This document shows positions 15,456 to 23,648 of a DNA stretch of 28,466 bases, piece after piece. The stretch lies in the IMG/VR virus record IMGVR_UViG_3300031749_000458, positions 1 to 28,466 of that record; one strand, 5' to 3'. Each line of letters opens with the position of its first letter. The stretch's first letter is position 1. Both the position numbers and the translations under genes were made by a program. The notes under the pieces are model-generated. The model was not told where the DNA came from. It ran no database searches and saw only the letters and a list, made by a program, of their open reading frames with translations. Source of the DNA: a virus.

Positions 15456-16772
15456 TTAGTCTCGGTGAAATCCGAATTCGCCGTCGCCGTTCCGGCGCAA
15501 CACCGCCACCTCGCGCAGTGCAGATGTGGCAAAGTCACGCACCATTTGTTCAGCAGCCCGCTCTGCTCCGGTGGAAATCAAGGACACGCCCGACAACTCA
15601 AGCGGCACGAGCCCTGCGGTGATGTAGTGTTGATTCCATGCCGGATTGTCGGGGTCCGTAGGCAGTCCGAGCGCGGCGCGCGCCTCGTTGATGCTGATCA
15701 GGCCGCGGTCAAATGCGGTTGCGACTGACATGACGACCTGGGCCTGGATGACCGTCATCGGCTGGAACACAAACCGGTAACTGCCGTAGCCGGTTAGCAG
15801 GTCGGTCGTTAACGTGTCCCCAATGCATGTTAGGAGCGGCTTTACCGTATAGGTCCGAAACCGTTCATCGTCAATCTCTGCAGTTGCGTAGTTGGCTGCC
15901 TCGCGAATTCCAACTACCGAGAGCGGCACGCCATGCAATGTGTAAATGTTCTCGATTGAAAGACGGCTGCGTTCGATGTCCTGCATTTCTTGCACCGAAA
16001 GGCCGAGCCGTTCGTACCGCCACTTGCCGCTGAGCCATGCCGTTTTACCGGCTTTTTCGGACCCGCCGTACTGTGCCTGCCAGCGCGCCTTGGCCCGTTC
16101 CCACTCTTCCTCATCCGTTACGGCATCCTCGCAGATCAAGATTCCGCTTGGTGCAGCGCCGTTCTTCCAGAATGCGCGTTGCCACACATCATGGTTTAGG
16201 ACCTCTTGAAGCATCTGCTCGCCTGCTTCAATCTCCCCGAGGCCGTAGTAGTCGTTGTTCGGGTGCGGCTTGAACCAGTGAATGATTTCTTCAGGCTCGA
16301 ACGGGATGATCGTGCCGTCATCGCGCCTGTAAGTGTATCCGGTGAGCTTGCCGGTAGCGCTATCGACGGCAATGCGCACTTTGCGCGGGTTCAGCAGCCA
16401 GAGTTCGCGAGGGCGCTCGCCGTCCAATGTCGCCTCGGCCTTGTAAGCGTATGCGTTGCCCGTAGCCTTGAGATGGAACGTAAGCCGGTACAGGAAGTCG
16501 CTCACTGTCTCCTTTTGATTCGGGTACCGCAACAGCCTGTCGAGGTCCTTGGGCAGCGATTTGACGGGCCCGTCCGGGCCTTGAATTGTGAACGGAGTTG
16601 ACGCAACCGCGTTCGATACGATGTCCAGTGCGCGCCACGTTGCCCACAGCTTGCCACACGCTGCCGACAGATACGATGCGTAATCCGAGAGTCCCTCGAA
16701 GTTTGTCTGCATCGCCATCAGGATCGAGGTGGTCTGGTTCGACTTGAGCCTGCGCAGAAGTTTCCGAAACAT
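15456..16772 (-). CDS. Portal protein, HK97 family
   Basis: 438 residues; AAGAG precedes the ATG at 16772. The portal forms the dodecameric ring through which DNA enters the head and to which the terminase and connector bind. The sequence shows the family layout: a basic N-terminus, WRALDIVSNAVASTPFTIQG, LYRLTFHLKATGNAYAYKAE, LWLLNPRKVRIAVDSATGKL, EIIHWFKPHPNNDYYGLGEI, and the C-terminal VGIREAANYATAEIDDERFR with PLLTCIGDTLTTDLL. Length fits. It follows terminase and precedes the MuF gene. Confidence 0.93.
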   Translation of the reverse strand: MFRKLLRRLKSNQTTSILMAMQTNFEGLSDYASYLSAACGKLWATWRALDIVSNAVASTPFTIQGPDGPVKSLPKDLDRLLRYPNQKETVSDFLYRLTFHLKATGNAYAYKAEATLDGERPRELWLLNPRKVRIAVDSATGKLTGYTYRRDDGTIIPFEPEEIIHWFKPHPNNDYYGLGEIEAGEQMLQEVLNHDVWQRAFWKNGAAPSGILICEDAVTDEEEWERAKARWQAQYGGSEKAGKTAWLSGKWRYERLGLSVQEMQDIERSRLSIENIYTLHGVPLSVVGIREAANYATAEIDDERFRTYTVKPLLTCIGDTLTTDLLTGYGSYRFVFQPMTVIQAQVVMSVATAFDRGLISINEARAALGLPTDPDNPAWNQHYITAGLVPLELSGVSLISTGAERAAEQMVRDFATSALREVAVLRRNGDGEFGFHRD

Positions 16773-16853
16773 AACGTTACTCTTGCGCTCTGCAGGTCCA
16801 TTTTCAAGGCCGGTTTGCTGCCTGGCGCTTACGCCGTCGATCGCGCCTTATGG

Positions 16854-18290
16854 CTACGCAACCATGATCTTTCGGGTCCGGGTCAGTAATGCGTATCCGC
16901 CACTCACGGCGTCAATCATGTCATCGTGTTTGCCAGCCGGGAACTCCTCGGCCTGCCGAATGAATTCAACGTTCCAATCGCCGCTGACGAGAAAGAATTT
17001 GCCAGCTTCCGCAAGCGCAATCCAAGGAAGCGCGCGAGTCAGTTTGTCTGTTTCAACGCGGACCGGGATTGACTTGACGTCCGGCGGGAGAACTTCGCGA
17101 AGGTTCGAGTAGGCCGTCTCGAACCCGCCTTGCGCCTCGACGCCCACGAGGATTCGTTCTGCCTCGGCAATGGCTCTGATTCGTTCCCGCGCCTGCGGCC
17201 ACCACCAACGACCGGTCACGATGTTCGCAACGTAGCAGTTGCCATCCCTGTCAATGCCGACCTTTGCCCCGGCCGTCATGTCGGGGTCGGGTCCGGTCGT
17301 GCGGGCCTCGGTAGCTGCCAAGTCCCAGAACCTTGTCCACCGTACGCCCTCGGGAACGAGCTCTGGCGGGATGATTTTGATCTTGTCAACGTGGATGATA
17401 TTTCCGCCGCGTGCCATCGGCCTGCCACAGTACAGCGCCGACCAGATGTACGTACCGGTTGTCTGCCTGATCGCCTTGAGCCTCTCAATCGAGTAGTATT
17501 CAGGCCAGAGCGCCTCGCCCGGTTTCCGGCCAATCGGGTCGTTTTCCTCGGCAATTGCAGGCAAGTTAACCACCGTCCATGTCTCGTCCTGCACGCCAGC
17601 CGCTTCAATCTCGGCCATTCGCTGCGGGTCGGTAAGCCGGCCCACAAGGTCGTCCACGTGCCATCGCGTCATTATCACGATTATTGACCCCCACGGCGCA
17701 AGCCGAGTGTAGGCAACGGATCGGTACCAGTCCCACACGTTCTCGCGCGCTGCGGCGCTCGTTGCCTCGGCAAAATCCTTGTGTGGATCATCAATAATGA
17801 GAAGGTCAGCCGGGTGGCCAGTGAGCGAGCTGCCAATACCAACCGCTTTGTACGTCCCGCCACCAACAACCGACCAGTTGTCAACGCTTTGATTGGCCGG
17901 GTCGAGCTTTGTATTGAACAGCCATGCATGCTCGCCGCTCATTATCCTGTCGCGCGTCATTCGGCTGTGCCGATGACTGAGGTCTTTGGCGTAACTGGCC
18001 ACCACTATTCGGGTAGTCTTGGTTCGGCCAAGCAGCCATGCCGGAAATTCGACAGCAACAAGCCGACTTTTACCGTGCTGCGGTGGCACCGTCACGATCA
18101 GCCGCCGTATTTCGCCGGATGCAACTCGCTGCAGGAAGGCGGGCAAGTGCCGGTGCAACCTGCCAGGATGGTACTTGGGGTCGCACAGAAGGACAGTGAA
18201 CAGCAGGTCCCGCCATGCCTCAGCACGAGCTATGGCCGGGTCCAGTTCCGCCCGCCTCGTAATCAGGCTGTTTTTGGACTTCGGACCCAT
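16854..18290 (-). CDS. Terminase large subunit
   Basis: 478 residues from the ATG at 18290, chosen over 18296 because AAAGGA is properly spaced for it. The ATPase domain has Walker A VPPQHGKS at 68-75 and Walker B LLIIDDPHKD at 163-172, followed by the coupling segment IVIMTRWHVDDL. The C-terminal RNase H-like nuclease shows TRFWDLAATEA and the acidic end motif GKHDDMIDAVSGG. It packages DNA into the prohead and cuts the concatemer. The gene overlaps TerS by about 70 nt. Family membership is clear; I cannot tell the packaging strategy (cos or headful) from the sequence. Confidence 0.95.
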   Translation of the reverse strand: MGPKSKNSLITRRAELDPAIARAEAWRDLLFTVLLCDPKYHPGRLHRHLPAFLQRVASGEIRRLIVTVPPQHGKSRLVAVEFPAWLLGRTKTTRIVVASYAKDLSHRHSRMTRDRIMSGEHAWLFNTKLDPANQSVDNWSVVGGGTYKAVGIGSSLTGHPADLLIIDDPHKDFAEATSAAARENVWDWYRSVAYTRLAPWGSIIVIMTRWHVDDLVGRLTDPQRMAEIEAAGVQDETWTVVNLPAIAEENDPIGRKPGEALWPEYYSIERLKAIRQTTGTYIWSALYCGRPMARGGNIIHVDKIKIIPPELVPEGVRWTRFWDLAATEARTTGPDPDMTAGAKVGIDRDGNCYVANIVTGRWWWPQARERIRAIAEAERILVGVEAQGGFETAYSNLREVLPPDVKSIPVRVETDKLTRALPWIALAEAGKFFLVSGDWNVEFIRQAEEFPAGKHDDMIDAVSGGYALLTRTRKIMVA

Positions 18291-18867
18291 CTCCATCCTT
18301 TAGCTGATGCTCGCGCATCTCGATTTCACGGCGTAACAGCTCCAGATACGCTTCTCGAACCCTTTCCAACTTGAACGGGAGCTCGCCGCCTTCGACCTGA
18401 ATAGGACCGCCATCAGGGCCAACATGCTGCGCTTGAACAAAATCCTTCCTGCCCCAACGCAACGGCACACGCCGTTCAAGACGCCATGCCGCTGCCTGCC
18501 ACTGTCCGTTCGCTGCGGCGCTCGCAATTATCTGCAAATCACGCAGTTCCGCCTCAGCCGTTGCTTTTAGGACGGCGTCGGCAAAACGCCTGTAAATCCC
18601 CCGTCGGGAACTCGCGCCCCTCCGAAACCATTGATACAGAGTCTCTTTGTGAACCCCCGCGTACGCTGCTGCTGTTTCGACGTAGTTGCCAGCGCGCACA
18701 AGCACGCAGATTTTGTCAATTAAATCGTCAGTGAGCTTCGTGCGCCGACCTTGCTTGCGCACTTTCGGCGGCGCGCCGGATGGATACGGGCTGGTTGGGC
18801 CCGTGTACTCGACTGCCCCGCCGGTTTGGAGCGGTTCAGTTGCCGCTGGTGTGTTGTCAATCGGCAT
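18220..18867 (-). CDS. Terminase small subunit
   Basis: 215 residues. Residues about 60-85 form a helix-turn-helix (NYVETAAAYAGVHKETLYQW), followed by IYRRFADAVLKATAEAELRD and WQAAAWRLERRVPLRWGRKD. This combination is typical of small terminases of the Phage_terminase_1/HTH_17-like group that recognise the packaging site. A Pro/Gly-rich N-terminus precedes it, and the C-terminus is Glu/Lys-rich. The gene ends about 70 nt inside TerL. Confidence 0.85.
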   Translation of the reverse strand: MPIDNTPAATEPLQTGGAVEYTGPTSPYPSGAPPKVRKQGRRTKLTDDLIDKICVLVRAGNYVETAAAYAGVHKETLYQWFRRGASSRRGIYRRFADAVLKATAEAELRDLQIIASAAANGQWQAAAWRLERRVPLRWGRKDFVQAQHVGPDGGPIQVEGGELPFKLERVREAYLELLRREIEMREHQLKDGDGSEVQKQPDYEAGGTGPGHSSC

Positions 18868-18873
18868 AGGATG

Positions 18874-19659
18874 TTACGACTGCTTTGGCTGAGTGTGGCC
18901 GGACTCGGCGTCATGCTGTTCGAGGAGGGCCTTTGCAGCCTTCAGTAATTCGGCTATTGCAGTGCCGCCAGCGCGAATGTTTTTAATCCTGCCGAACTGA
19001 GCAACAGAGCTCACAAACTGGTCCCATTGGGATTCATGGCCGACAACCATCAGGTCCACATGCTCATCGTATTTTTTGAGCCATTCAAGCACGCGATCGA
19101 ATTGATGCGGCAAGAACATGAACAGCAAGCACTTTTGCTCGAACTCGAGGGTCGGCGTGAGGATTTGAATGTCAGCGAACTTTTTGTCCACAGGGAGTGC
19201 GTCCTGCGGGATGCCGGTCGAAAGGAGGTCGTCGGCGTTGTCGATCAGCCGGAGCATTTCAGCGAGGATGTCCTTGTCGTCAAGGCCGACGAGCGCGTTA
19301 TGCGCGAGCTGCTTTGCGATCATCTGAGACCGGGTCATTTCAGCGCGGTCGATCAGGACCCAAGCGGTGGTGATGCCTGCGCGGAGGGCGGCTTTGCGTC
19401 TGTTATGGCCGCTCACGATCCGGATTGGGCCGACGCCCTTCGGTTGTGCGCAGTAGGGGATTGACTCGAGCTTGCCGCGTTTGCGGATGTTCTCGACGAG
19501 GGTCTCGAACTCGCGCGGCGGCATCATGCGCGCGTTAATGTCCGACTCCTGCAGCCGTTCAAGCCATACCTCGGCCAACACCATCTCGTTGCCGACGTCA
19601 ATTTCGCGGATAATCACGTTATCCGCTATTTGTTCACCTTGGTGCTCGTTTTCTGCCAT
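18874..19659 (-). CDS. ParB N-terminal domain protein
   Basis: 261 residues from the ATG at 19659, which has AGAAGGA upstream; an ATG at 19680 would add seven residues. Residues about 28-120 carry the ParB/sulfiredoxin-like fold, with PREFETLVENIRKRGKLESI and GHNRRKAALRAGITTAWVLI (the ParB CTPase box is GxxRRxAA). The C-terminal half is helical and Leu-rich without a recognisable DNA-binding domain. In phages this domain occurs next to terminases and DNA-modification genes, where it may act as a CTP-driven DNA switch or an endonuclease. It overlaps the methyltransferase gene by 34 nt. The role is not proven. Confidence 0.85.
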   Translation of the reverse strand: MAENEHQGEQIADNVIIREIDVGNEMVLAEVWLERLQESDINARMMPPREFETLVENIRKRGKLESIPYCAQPKGVGPIRIVSGHNRRKAALRAGITTAWVLIDRAEMTRSQMIAKQLAHNALVGLDDKDILAEMLRLIDNADDLLSTGIPQDALPVDKKFADIQILTPTLEFEQKCLLFMFLPHQFDRVLEWLKKYDEHVDLMVVGHESQWDQFVSSVAQFGRIKNIRAGGTAIAELLKAAKALLEQHDAESGHTQPKQS

Positions 19660-21089
19660 AGCTTTTCCTTCTGTAGCCATTTCTTCAAGATTTGTCCCGA
19701 GGGACTTTCGTCAATCTCGCAGGCATACGTGAGCCGATACCGACTACCCTCGCGTTCACGGCTCATGAGCTTCATTATGCCACGCAGTCCTTTGGCTTCG
19801 TGCAGCCTAGTCCGTTCGATCGTGAACACCCTGTGCACGCGAGCCGAAATCCAAGAGTTGAGGTACCGGAGCGGTTCGCGCGACGCAGCAATCATTGTTG
19901 TAAGCCGGGTCAATCGAAGCGTGGTATGGGGTGCGCCGAATGCGTAGTCGATCAGGATCGCATCGGCGAATTGGCCGCCGGCCCGGCTCTCGCGGACAGG
20001 ATTGAAGTTGTAGCCGATCACCCCGGCAACCTTGCCGTTTACGAGTACGGCCACCGACTTCTGCGCCCGCCCGCCCTTTATCCTGTGGCACCAAAGCTCC
20101 CGGTAGTATTCCGCCGCGTTGTCGCCGATTGAGACAACCTTGATGTCCGACTGTTCGGTTATGTCCTCGGTCGGGGAAATTACGGGAACCGGTAACGGCA
20201 CAACGCGTCGCTCGGGCGCAATCGCAACCGCCCGCGGACGGTCCTCGGGCAGTACGCTTTGCACAATGTCCGGGTGATTCGCGGTGATAAAAATGAAGAA
20301 GTCACAGCGGAGCCGACGGACGTAAACTGGCGTTCCGTGCATGTGCGCCCGGTCGGTGAACTGCTCGCAGAGTAGGAGCGCCTTCCAGTTTGCCGAATCC
20401 TCGATCAGTTTCTTGACGTGCACCTCCGGGTCGAACAGGGTGTATGACGGTTCACGCCATGTCAGCCGGCCGCCAGTCGAGTAAAAGCGCTCAAACCCGG
20501 ACTTGTAACTGGGCGGCGCAGCAAAAATGATCGTGCCGGGATCATCTTTGACGAGGTTCACGTGATCAAAGATGTCCAGCAACTCGAATGAAATTCCATG
20601 TACTCTATTCGCCAACTCGCGTATGGACCGTTCGATACGGGCAACATGCTGTTCCTTCCTTGTCTGCATGTCGTATGCAAACGCCGCTTCCCATGCGATT
20701 TTTGATGCCGCTTCCCGCTTCGCAAGGGCCTGCGTAAAAATCACTTCGGCGGCGTCCCTCGCTGGATCACCGGTCATCGGTAACGGCTTGCCGTCGAGTT
20801 TGATGTCGAGGTCTCGGAGGTCCCTGCCGGTGACTGCGTACCCAAGGGCAGCAGAAAACAACGTGACATCACTGGTTTCGATCCGGTCCGGCGGATACCC
20901 GGCGGCCAAGTAGTATTGGGCCATTGCCAGGCTTCCAGCGCACGGCTCAACGATCCTGTTGTACCCTTTGGCACGGAGTGCCTCGACAACTGTTGCGATA
21001 AAGCCTCGTTCCGGCCCGTACGAGTCGGCCAGAGTCAGAATTGTCGGCGCCGCAAATCCGGCCCCTTTTGTTAATGACGATCCACCCAT
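19626..21089 (-). CDS. DNA methyltransferase-like protein fused to Mom/GNAT-like C-terminal domain
   Basis: 487 residues. Residues 1 to about 300 look like a Rossmann methyltransferase: motif I IVEPCAGSLAMAQ at 46-58 and a motif IV-like TIIFAAPPSYKSGFERFY near 186-203, where the usual D/N-PP-Y acidic or amide residue is replaced by Ala. Residues about 320-487 (AVLVNGKVAGVIGY, FADAILIDYAFGA, TRLTTMIAAS) resemble the GNAT-type fold of Mom-like DNA base-modification enzymes, seen in proteins annotated as antirestriction adenine methyltransferases. It likely modifies phage DNA to escape restriction enzymes, paired with the ParB-like protein downstream. The ATG lies only 4 nt after the tRNA CCA end, with no Shine-Dalgarno. 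The family link is from memory of patterns and should be treated as probable. Confidence 0.72.
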   Translation of the reverse strand: MGGSSLTKGAGFAAPTILTLADSYGPERGFIATVVEALRAKGYNRIVEPCAGSLAMAQYYLAAGYPPDRIETSDVTLFSAALGYAVTGRDLRDLDIKLDGKPLPMTGDPARDAAEVIFTQALAKREAASKIAWEAAFAYDMQTRKEQHVARIERSIRELANRVHGISFELLDIFDHVNLVKDDPGTIIFAAPPSYKSGFERFYSTGGRLTWREPSYTLFDPEVHVKKLIEDSANWKALLLCEQFTDRAHMHGTPVYVRRLRCDFFIFITANHPDIVQSVLPEDRPRAVAIAPERRVVPLPVPVISPTEDITEQSDIKVVSIGDNAAEYYRELWCHRIKGGRAQKSVAVLVNGKVAGVIGYNFNPVRESRAGGQFADAILIDYAFGAPHTTLRLTRLTTMIAASREPLRYLNSWISARVHRVFTIERTRLHEAKGLRGIMKLMSREREGSRYRLTYACEIDESPSGQILKKWLQKEKLWQKTSTKVNK

Positions 21090-21093
21090 AAAA

Positions 21094-21168
21094 TGGTCCG
21101 GCGGGATGGACTTGAACCACCATACACCGCTTAGTTGCGGTTGCTCTATCCAATTGAGCTACCGCCGG
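21094..21168 (-). tRNA. tRNA gene with 6-nt anticodon loop (anticodon ambiguous; CUA possible)
   Basis: The minus strand folds into a full cloverleaf: acceptor CCGGCGG/CCGCCGG, D arm GCTC/GAGC with GG in the loop, anticodon stem ACCGC/GCGGT, T arm GGTGG-TTCAAGT-CCATC, and an encoded CCA. The anticodon loop is AACTAA, six bases rather than seven, with no U at the usual position before the anticodon. The triplet could be read as CUA (amber), ACU (Ser) or another, so the amino acid cannot be assigned. The variable loop is 4 nt. It starts immediately after the stop codon of the DUF488 gene and ends 4 nt before the methyltransferase start, so processing would leave the latter mRNA nearly leaderless. 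A degenerate or specialised tRNA is possible. Confidence 0.85.
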
Positions 21169-21579
21169 TTACACCAATACACGCTTGCAGCCGTTCGATG
21201 CGTTTTTGCCCAGATCATACTCCATTACGACAGCAAGGCCCCTCTGCGTGATGAATTGAGCGAGTGTCGTTCGGTGGCAGCCAATCGGCGACGACTCCCA
21301 GCAGAGTAGGACTGCGTTTTCGGGTAGTTCCTTCACGATCGACGCCAACTCGCCGCTGATTTCGAGGGCCTTAAGTTGGGCCAGGTACCGCTCTTCCCAC
21401 TCGGGAACGTTGCGAACGGCCCATACCGCGTCATTCGGAGCGAACCTGGGTTCCCACATCATCATCGCCGGGACCCACCATCTTGGTGCTGTCCGGCTTA
21501 TTCGGACTTGGACGTGGCTCGGCGGCAGACGCTTGTACGCGCCGTAATAGGACGTCCACAATCGTTTCGTTTCATTCAT
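21169..21579 (-). CDS. DUF488-like protein, paralog A
   Basis: 136 residues. Conserved features shared with a second copy at 23649-24056 are LWTSYYG at the N-terminus, VRI(S/N)R, and a C-terminal LLCWESSPIGCHRTTLAQF, the Cys-x-CHR motif that marks DUF488 proteins. The family has no settled biochemical role; the Cys/His residues suggest metal or substrate binding. The ATG at 21579 begins MNETK, encoded by the GAAACGAAAC motif. The stop codon abuts the tRNA directly. Its product is probably cytoplasmic. Confidence 0.8.
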   Translation of the reverse strand: MNETKRLWTSYYGAYKRLPPSHVQVRISRTAPRWWVPAMMMWEPRFAPNDAVWAVRNVPEWEERYLAQLKALEISGELASIVKELPENAVLLCWESSPIGCHRTTLAQFITQRGLAVVMEYDLGKNASNGCKRVLV

Positions 21580-21806
21580 AGCGTATCGGTCCAGTTCGAG
21601 TCACGTTATCACTGCGAACGCGGAGCGCAAGCGACTGTTTTTGGCGCTGCGTTTACATGCTTTCGTCTGACTTACATTGAGAAGAACGCTCGCCGTCTGG
21701 ATAACTGTCGCCGTTTGATAGATACAGTGCGTGCCGAAATGCGAGCCTGTTTTCGCAGAGCGAAGCCGCCGGGTGGCAGTTCAGCCGATCCGGCGGCTCT
21801 GCATGT
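21580..21806 (-). other. 227-bp non-coding gap with 9-bp hairpin
   Basis: I find no convincing gene. AGCCGCCGG (21764-21772) pairs with CCGGCGGCT (21790-21798) across 17 nt, a hairpin without a U-run that could still terminate or process the upstream transcript. The rest lies just before the DUF488 gene and holds GGAGCGCAAGCG (21622-21633), a 12-mer that also occurs upstream of ssb. A promoter for the modification block is likely in here, but no clear -35/-10 pair is seen. Confidence 0.4.
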
Positions 21807-22244
21807 TCAAGGCTGGCTTGCGCCGCTCTGGTTTGGTTGGTGCAGTGTTGCGTTAGCAGACTCGGAGCCAACGCGCCTGCCGAGAAGCTGCATTGCAACA
21901 TCGTGATACTCTTCCGCTGTGCGAAGCCGGAACTCGACGTCCCGTTCGAGGCCGGGCCGTTTCTGGTTCCTCTCAGCAAGCGCCCTTGAGATCGCCTCCC
22001 GGTAAAGCAGCAACGCCGGAACGATCGGGTCCCGGTAGATCGACCTTGGCGCGAAGTTGCAGATGAACGATGCCCTTTTCAGCAATGAAGCCAAGCTTGC
22101 TCCGGCTGTCTTCCAAGTCGGATCGGCCTGGCGAAGGAACTTTTTCAGTTCAGAAGCCAACCAACGCCTGCGCATTCGTCCAATCGTTAGGACGTGCTGT
22201 TCGACGGCGTCATAGTCAATTGCGTTATCTTTGAGAAAGTTCAT
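21807..22244 (-). CDS. Hypothetical helical protein
   Basis: 145 residues; the ATG overlaps the RadC-like stop as ATGA. The sequence is mostly helical and basic with RMRRRWLASELKKFLRQADP, a central KRASFICNFAPRS and a tail rich in Gln/Asn/Ser. No membrane or signal segment and no known family. It is the last gene of the run before the non-coding gap, so its transcript may end at the hairpin there. Confidence 0.65.
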   Translation of the reverse strand: MNFLKDNAIDYDAVEQHVLTIGRMRRRWLASELKKFLRQADPTWKTAGASLASLLKRASFICNFAPRSIYRDPIVPALLLYREAISRALAERNQKRPGLERDVEFRLRTAEEYHDVAMQLLGRRVGSESANATLHQPNQSGASQP

Positions 22245-22729
22245 GATAGGTACCCCAATTCCGCAAGCGACAGGAAGGGTGGCAAACCCTCAACCTTCTG
22301 CGATCCGATGATGATGTGGTCAAGCAACTTTATCTTGAGAATCTCGCCAGCACTCGCAATGCGCCTCGTCTCCCTTAAGTCCGTGTCGCTCGGCGTTGGA
22401 TCGCCGCTCGGGTGCGAGTGTGTGAGAATGATTGAGTGCGCCGCGGCAACAATGGCCGGGCGGTAAACCTCACGCGGGTGCATCACGCACGTGTCGAGAG
22501 TCCCGATCCCGAGTAGAAACATACCCGTAGCGCGCATGCGCGCGTTCAACGTCCATACGCATATGATCTCGGCGTCCGGGGTCCACCACGGTGCCGTCAC
22601 CACGATTCTCTTCCATGCCTCGTAAATGCGGTCCGGCGAGTTCATCACAGTCTCTTCGGCGGCAACCGGTTGATCCCGTAGCCTCACAACCTTGCACTCA
22701 AAGACTTTGTACGTTTTGGCTGGTTCCAT
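22241..22729 (-). CDS. RadC/JAB-like metalloprotease-fold protein
   Basis: 162 residues from the ATG at 22729, which overlaps the preceding gene by 32 nt. The JAB/MPN signature is complete: Glu54, then ILTHSHPSGDPTPSDTD with His104, His106, Ser114 and Asp117, the usual HxHx7SxxD zinc ligands. RadC-type proteins in phages and mobile elements are common, and their link to DNA repair is disputed. The surrounding genes are nucleases and SSB, suggesting DNA metabolism. A shorter N-terminus than chromosomal RadC means the helix-hairpin-helix domain is missing. Confidence 0.85.
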   Translation of the reverse strand: MEPAKTYKVFECKVVRLRDQPVAAEETVMNSPDRIYEAWKRIVVTAPWWTPDAEIICVWTLNARMRATGMFLLGIGTLDTCVMHPREVYRPAIVAAAHSIILTHSHPSGDPTPSDTDLRETRRIASAGEILKIKLLDHIIIGSQKVEGLPPFLSLAELGYLS

Positions 22730-23045
22730 TTGACACCATCCTTTCCATGCGATACGCCGTCGCTCCGCCAAACCGGAACAGGCCGTCATCGAGTTGGTTC
22801 CATCGCAGGTCAATAATCACGCCATTGCCGACCGAGAAGCTCACCCTCGCAGAGGGGGGAACGGAGTACTCACCAAACCACTCCGTAAGCGCGCTTGGGT
22901 CGTAGCCGGCACATCTTACAATGCAGGTCAGCTCATGTATCGGGAACACCTTGTGATACCGGAGTGCTACTTGCTGTAAGCCCTGCTGCAGTGCCTCAAA
23001 GCTGGCGTCGTGCCGGAACGGCAGGTTTTGTTGGAGTTCCATCAT
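22698..23045 (-). CDS. Hypothetical protein
   Basis: 115 residues from the ATG at 23045, which overlaps the previous stop as ATGA. Residues 1-40 are helical (DASFEALQQGLQQVALRYHK); the rest alternates beta strands (ARVSFSVGNGVIIDLRWNQL) and ends FRFGGATAYRMERMVS. There are two Cys residues in ELTCIVRCAGYD. Family unknown. It is coupled to the RadC-like gene by overlap. Confidence 0.62.
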   Translation of the reverse strand: MMELQQNLPFRHDASFEALQQGLQQVALRYHKVFPIHELTCIVRCAGYDPSALTEWFGEYSVPPSARVSFSVGNGVIIDLRWNQLDDGLFRFGGATAYRMERMVSNGTSQNVQSL

Positions 23046-23545
23046 TGCTCCTGTGTCTGGTTCGCAGTTGCGGTCTGCTCGGCAGGTCCCCTTGGTTCCG
23101 CCTCCATCTCGATGAAAAGACGGCAAAGCTCGTGCGCCTCTTCGACCGAGATTTCGATGCCAGCATCGTTCATCTCGGCCCACAAGCCGTCCGCGTCGTT
23201 CGCCAGTGCCCCCAAAGCCGTTAGAACAAGCAATCGGTCGTCGAGGCCGAAGTTCCGGACCATGAACTTTTGGAGCCTGTCGAAGGCAGGGTGTTCAGCG
23301 AGCCACTGCTTGCGTTGTTCCGACCAATGCTGAAACGCCTCCCTCGGTTCCCTGCCAGCCTTGACCTTTTTCCACGGCCTCGGTCCGTCTCCTGTGTCCC
23401 GGAGTACCCTGCCGTCTTTGAGCCATACCAGCCGATCCGCAAGCCGGTCAACGACTGCCAGCTCTACTTGTTTCGCGCCGTTTTGCTTTGCTTCTTCCTG
23501 TTTCATTCCTTGCGTTTCCATCGTTTCGTTTCGTTGCGTTTCCAT
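23042..23545 (-). CDS. Hypothetical protein with duplicated translation start region
   Basis: About 167 residues from ATG 23545, or 159 from ATG 23521. Both starts sit in a 24-bp tandem duplication: each is immediately preceded by GAAACGAAACG, and each encodes METQ. A further frame extends upstream to 23623 but has no comparable signal. The body is helical with VDRLADRLVWLKDGRVLRD and GREPREAFQHWSEQRKQW; the C-terminus is acidic and ends in Gln/Glu-rich sequence. No domain is recognised. Confidence 0.65.
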   Translation of the reverse strand: METQRNETMETQGMKQEEAKQNGAKQVELAVVDRLADRLVWLKDGRVLRDTGDGPRPWKKVKAGREPREAFQHWSEQRKQWLAEHPAFDRLQKFMVRNFGLDDRLLVLTALGALANDADGLWAEMNDAGIEISVEEAHELCRLFIEMEAEPRGPAEQTATANQTQEQ

Positions 23546-23569
23546 CGTTTCGTTTCGGCGTCTGATCCG
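23522..23569 (-). repeat. 24-bp tandem duplication carrying GAAACGAAACG-ATG
   Basis: The two direct copies each hold a GAAACGAAACG core followed directly by ATGGAAACGCAA. They give two alternative start codons in the same frame. The motif cores are at 23522-23533 and 23546-23557. Confidence 0.85.
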
Positions 23570-23648
23570 CCTTGCCAGCCCGTATCGCTCACTGGTTGCG
23601 CCCGCTGTTCGTCGTCCTGCCAACCACGGGAAGCCGGCAGGAAATCAA

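Noticed and set aside
14703-15728. Long plus-strand frame of 341 codons
   Set aside because: It lies antisense to the MuF start region, the small acidic gene and the portal gene. It has Ser/Arg/Pro-rich, domain-free composition, so it is a shadow of GC-rich coding.
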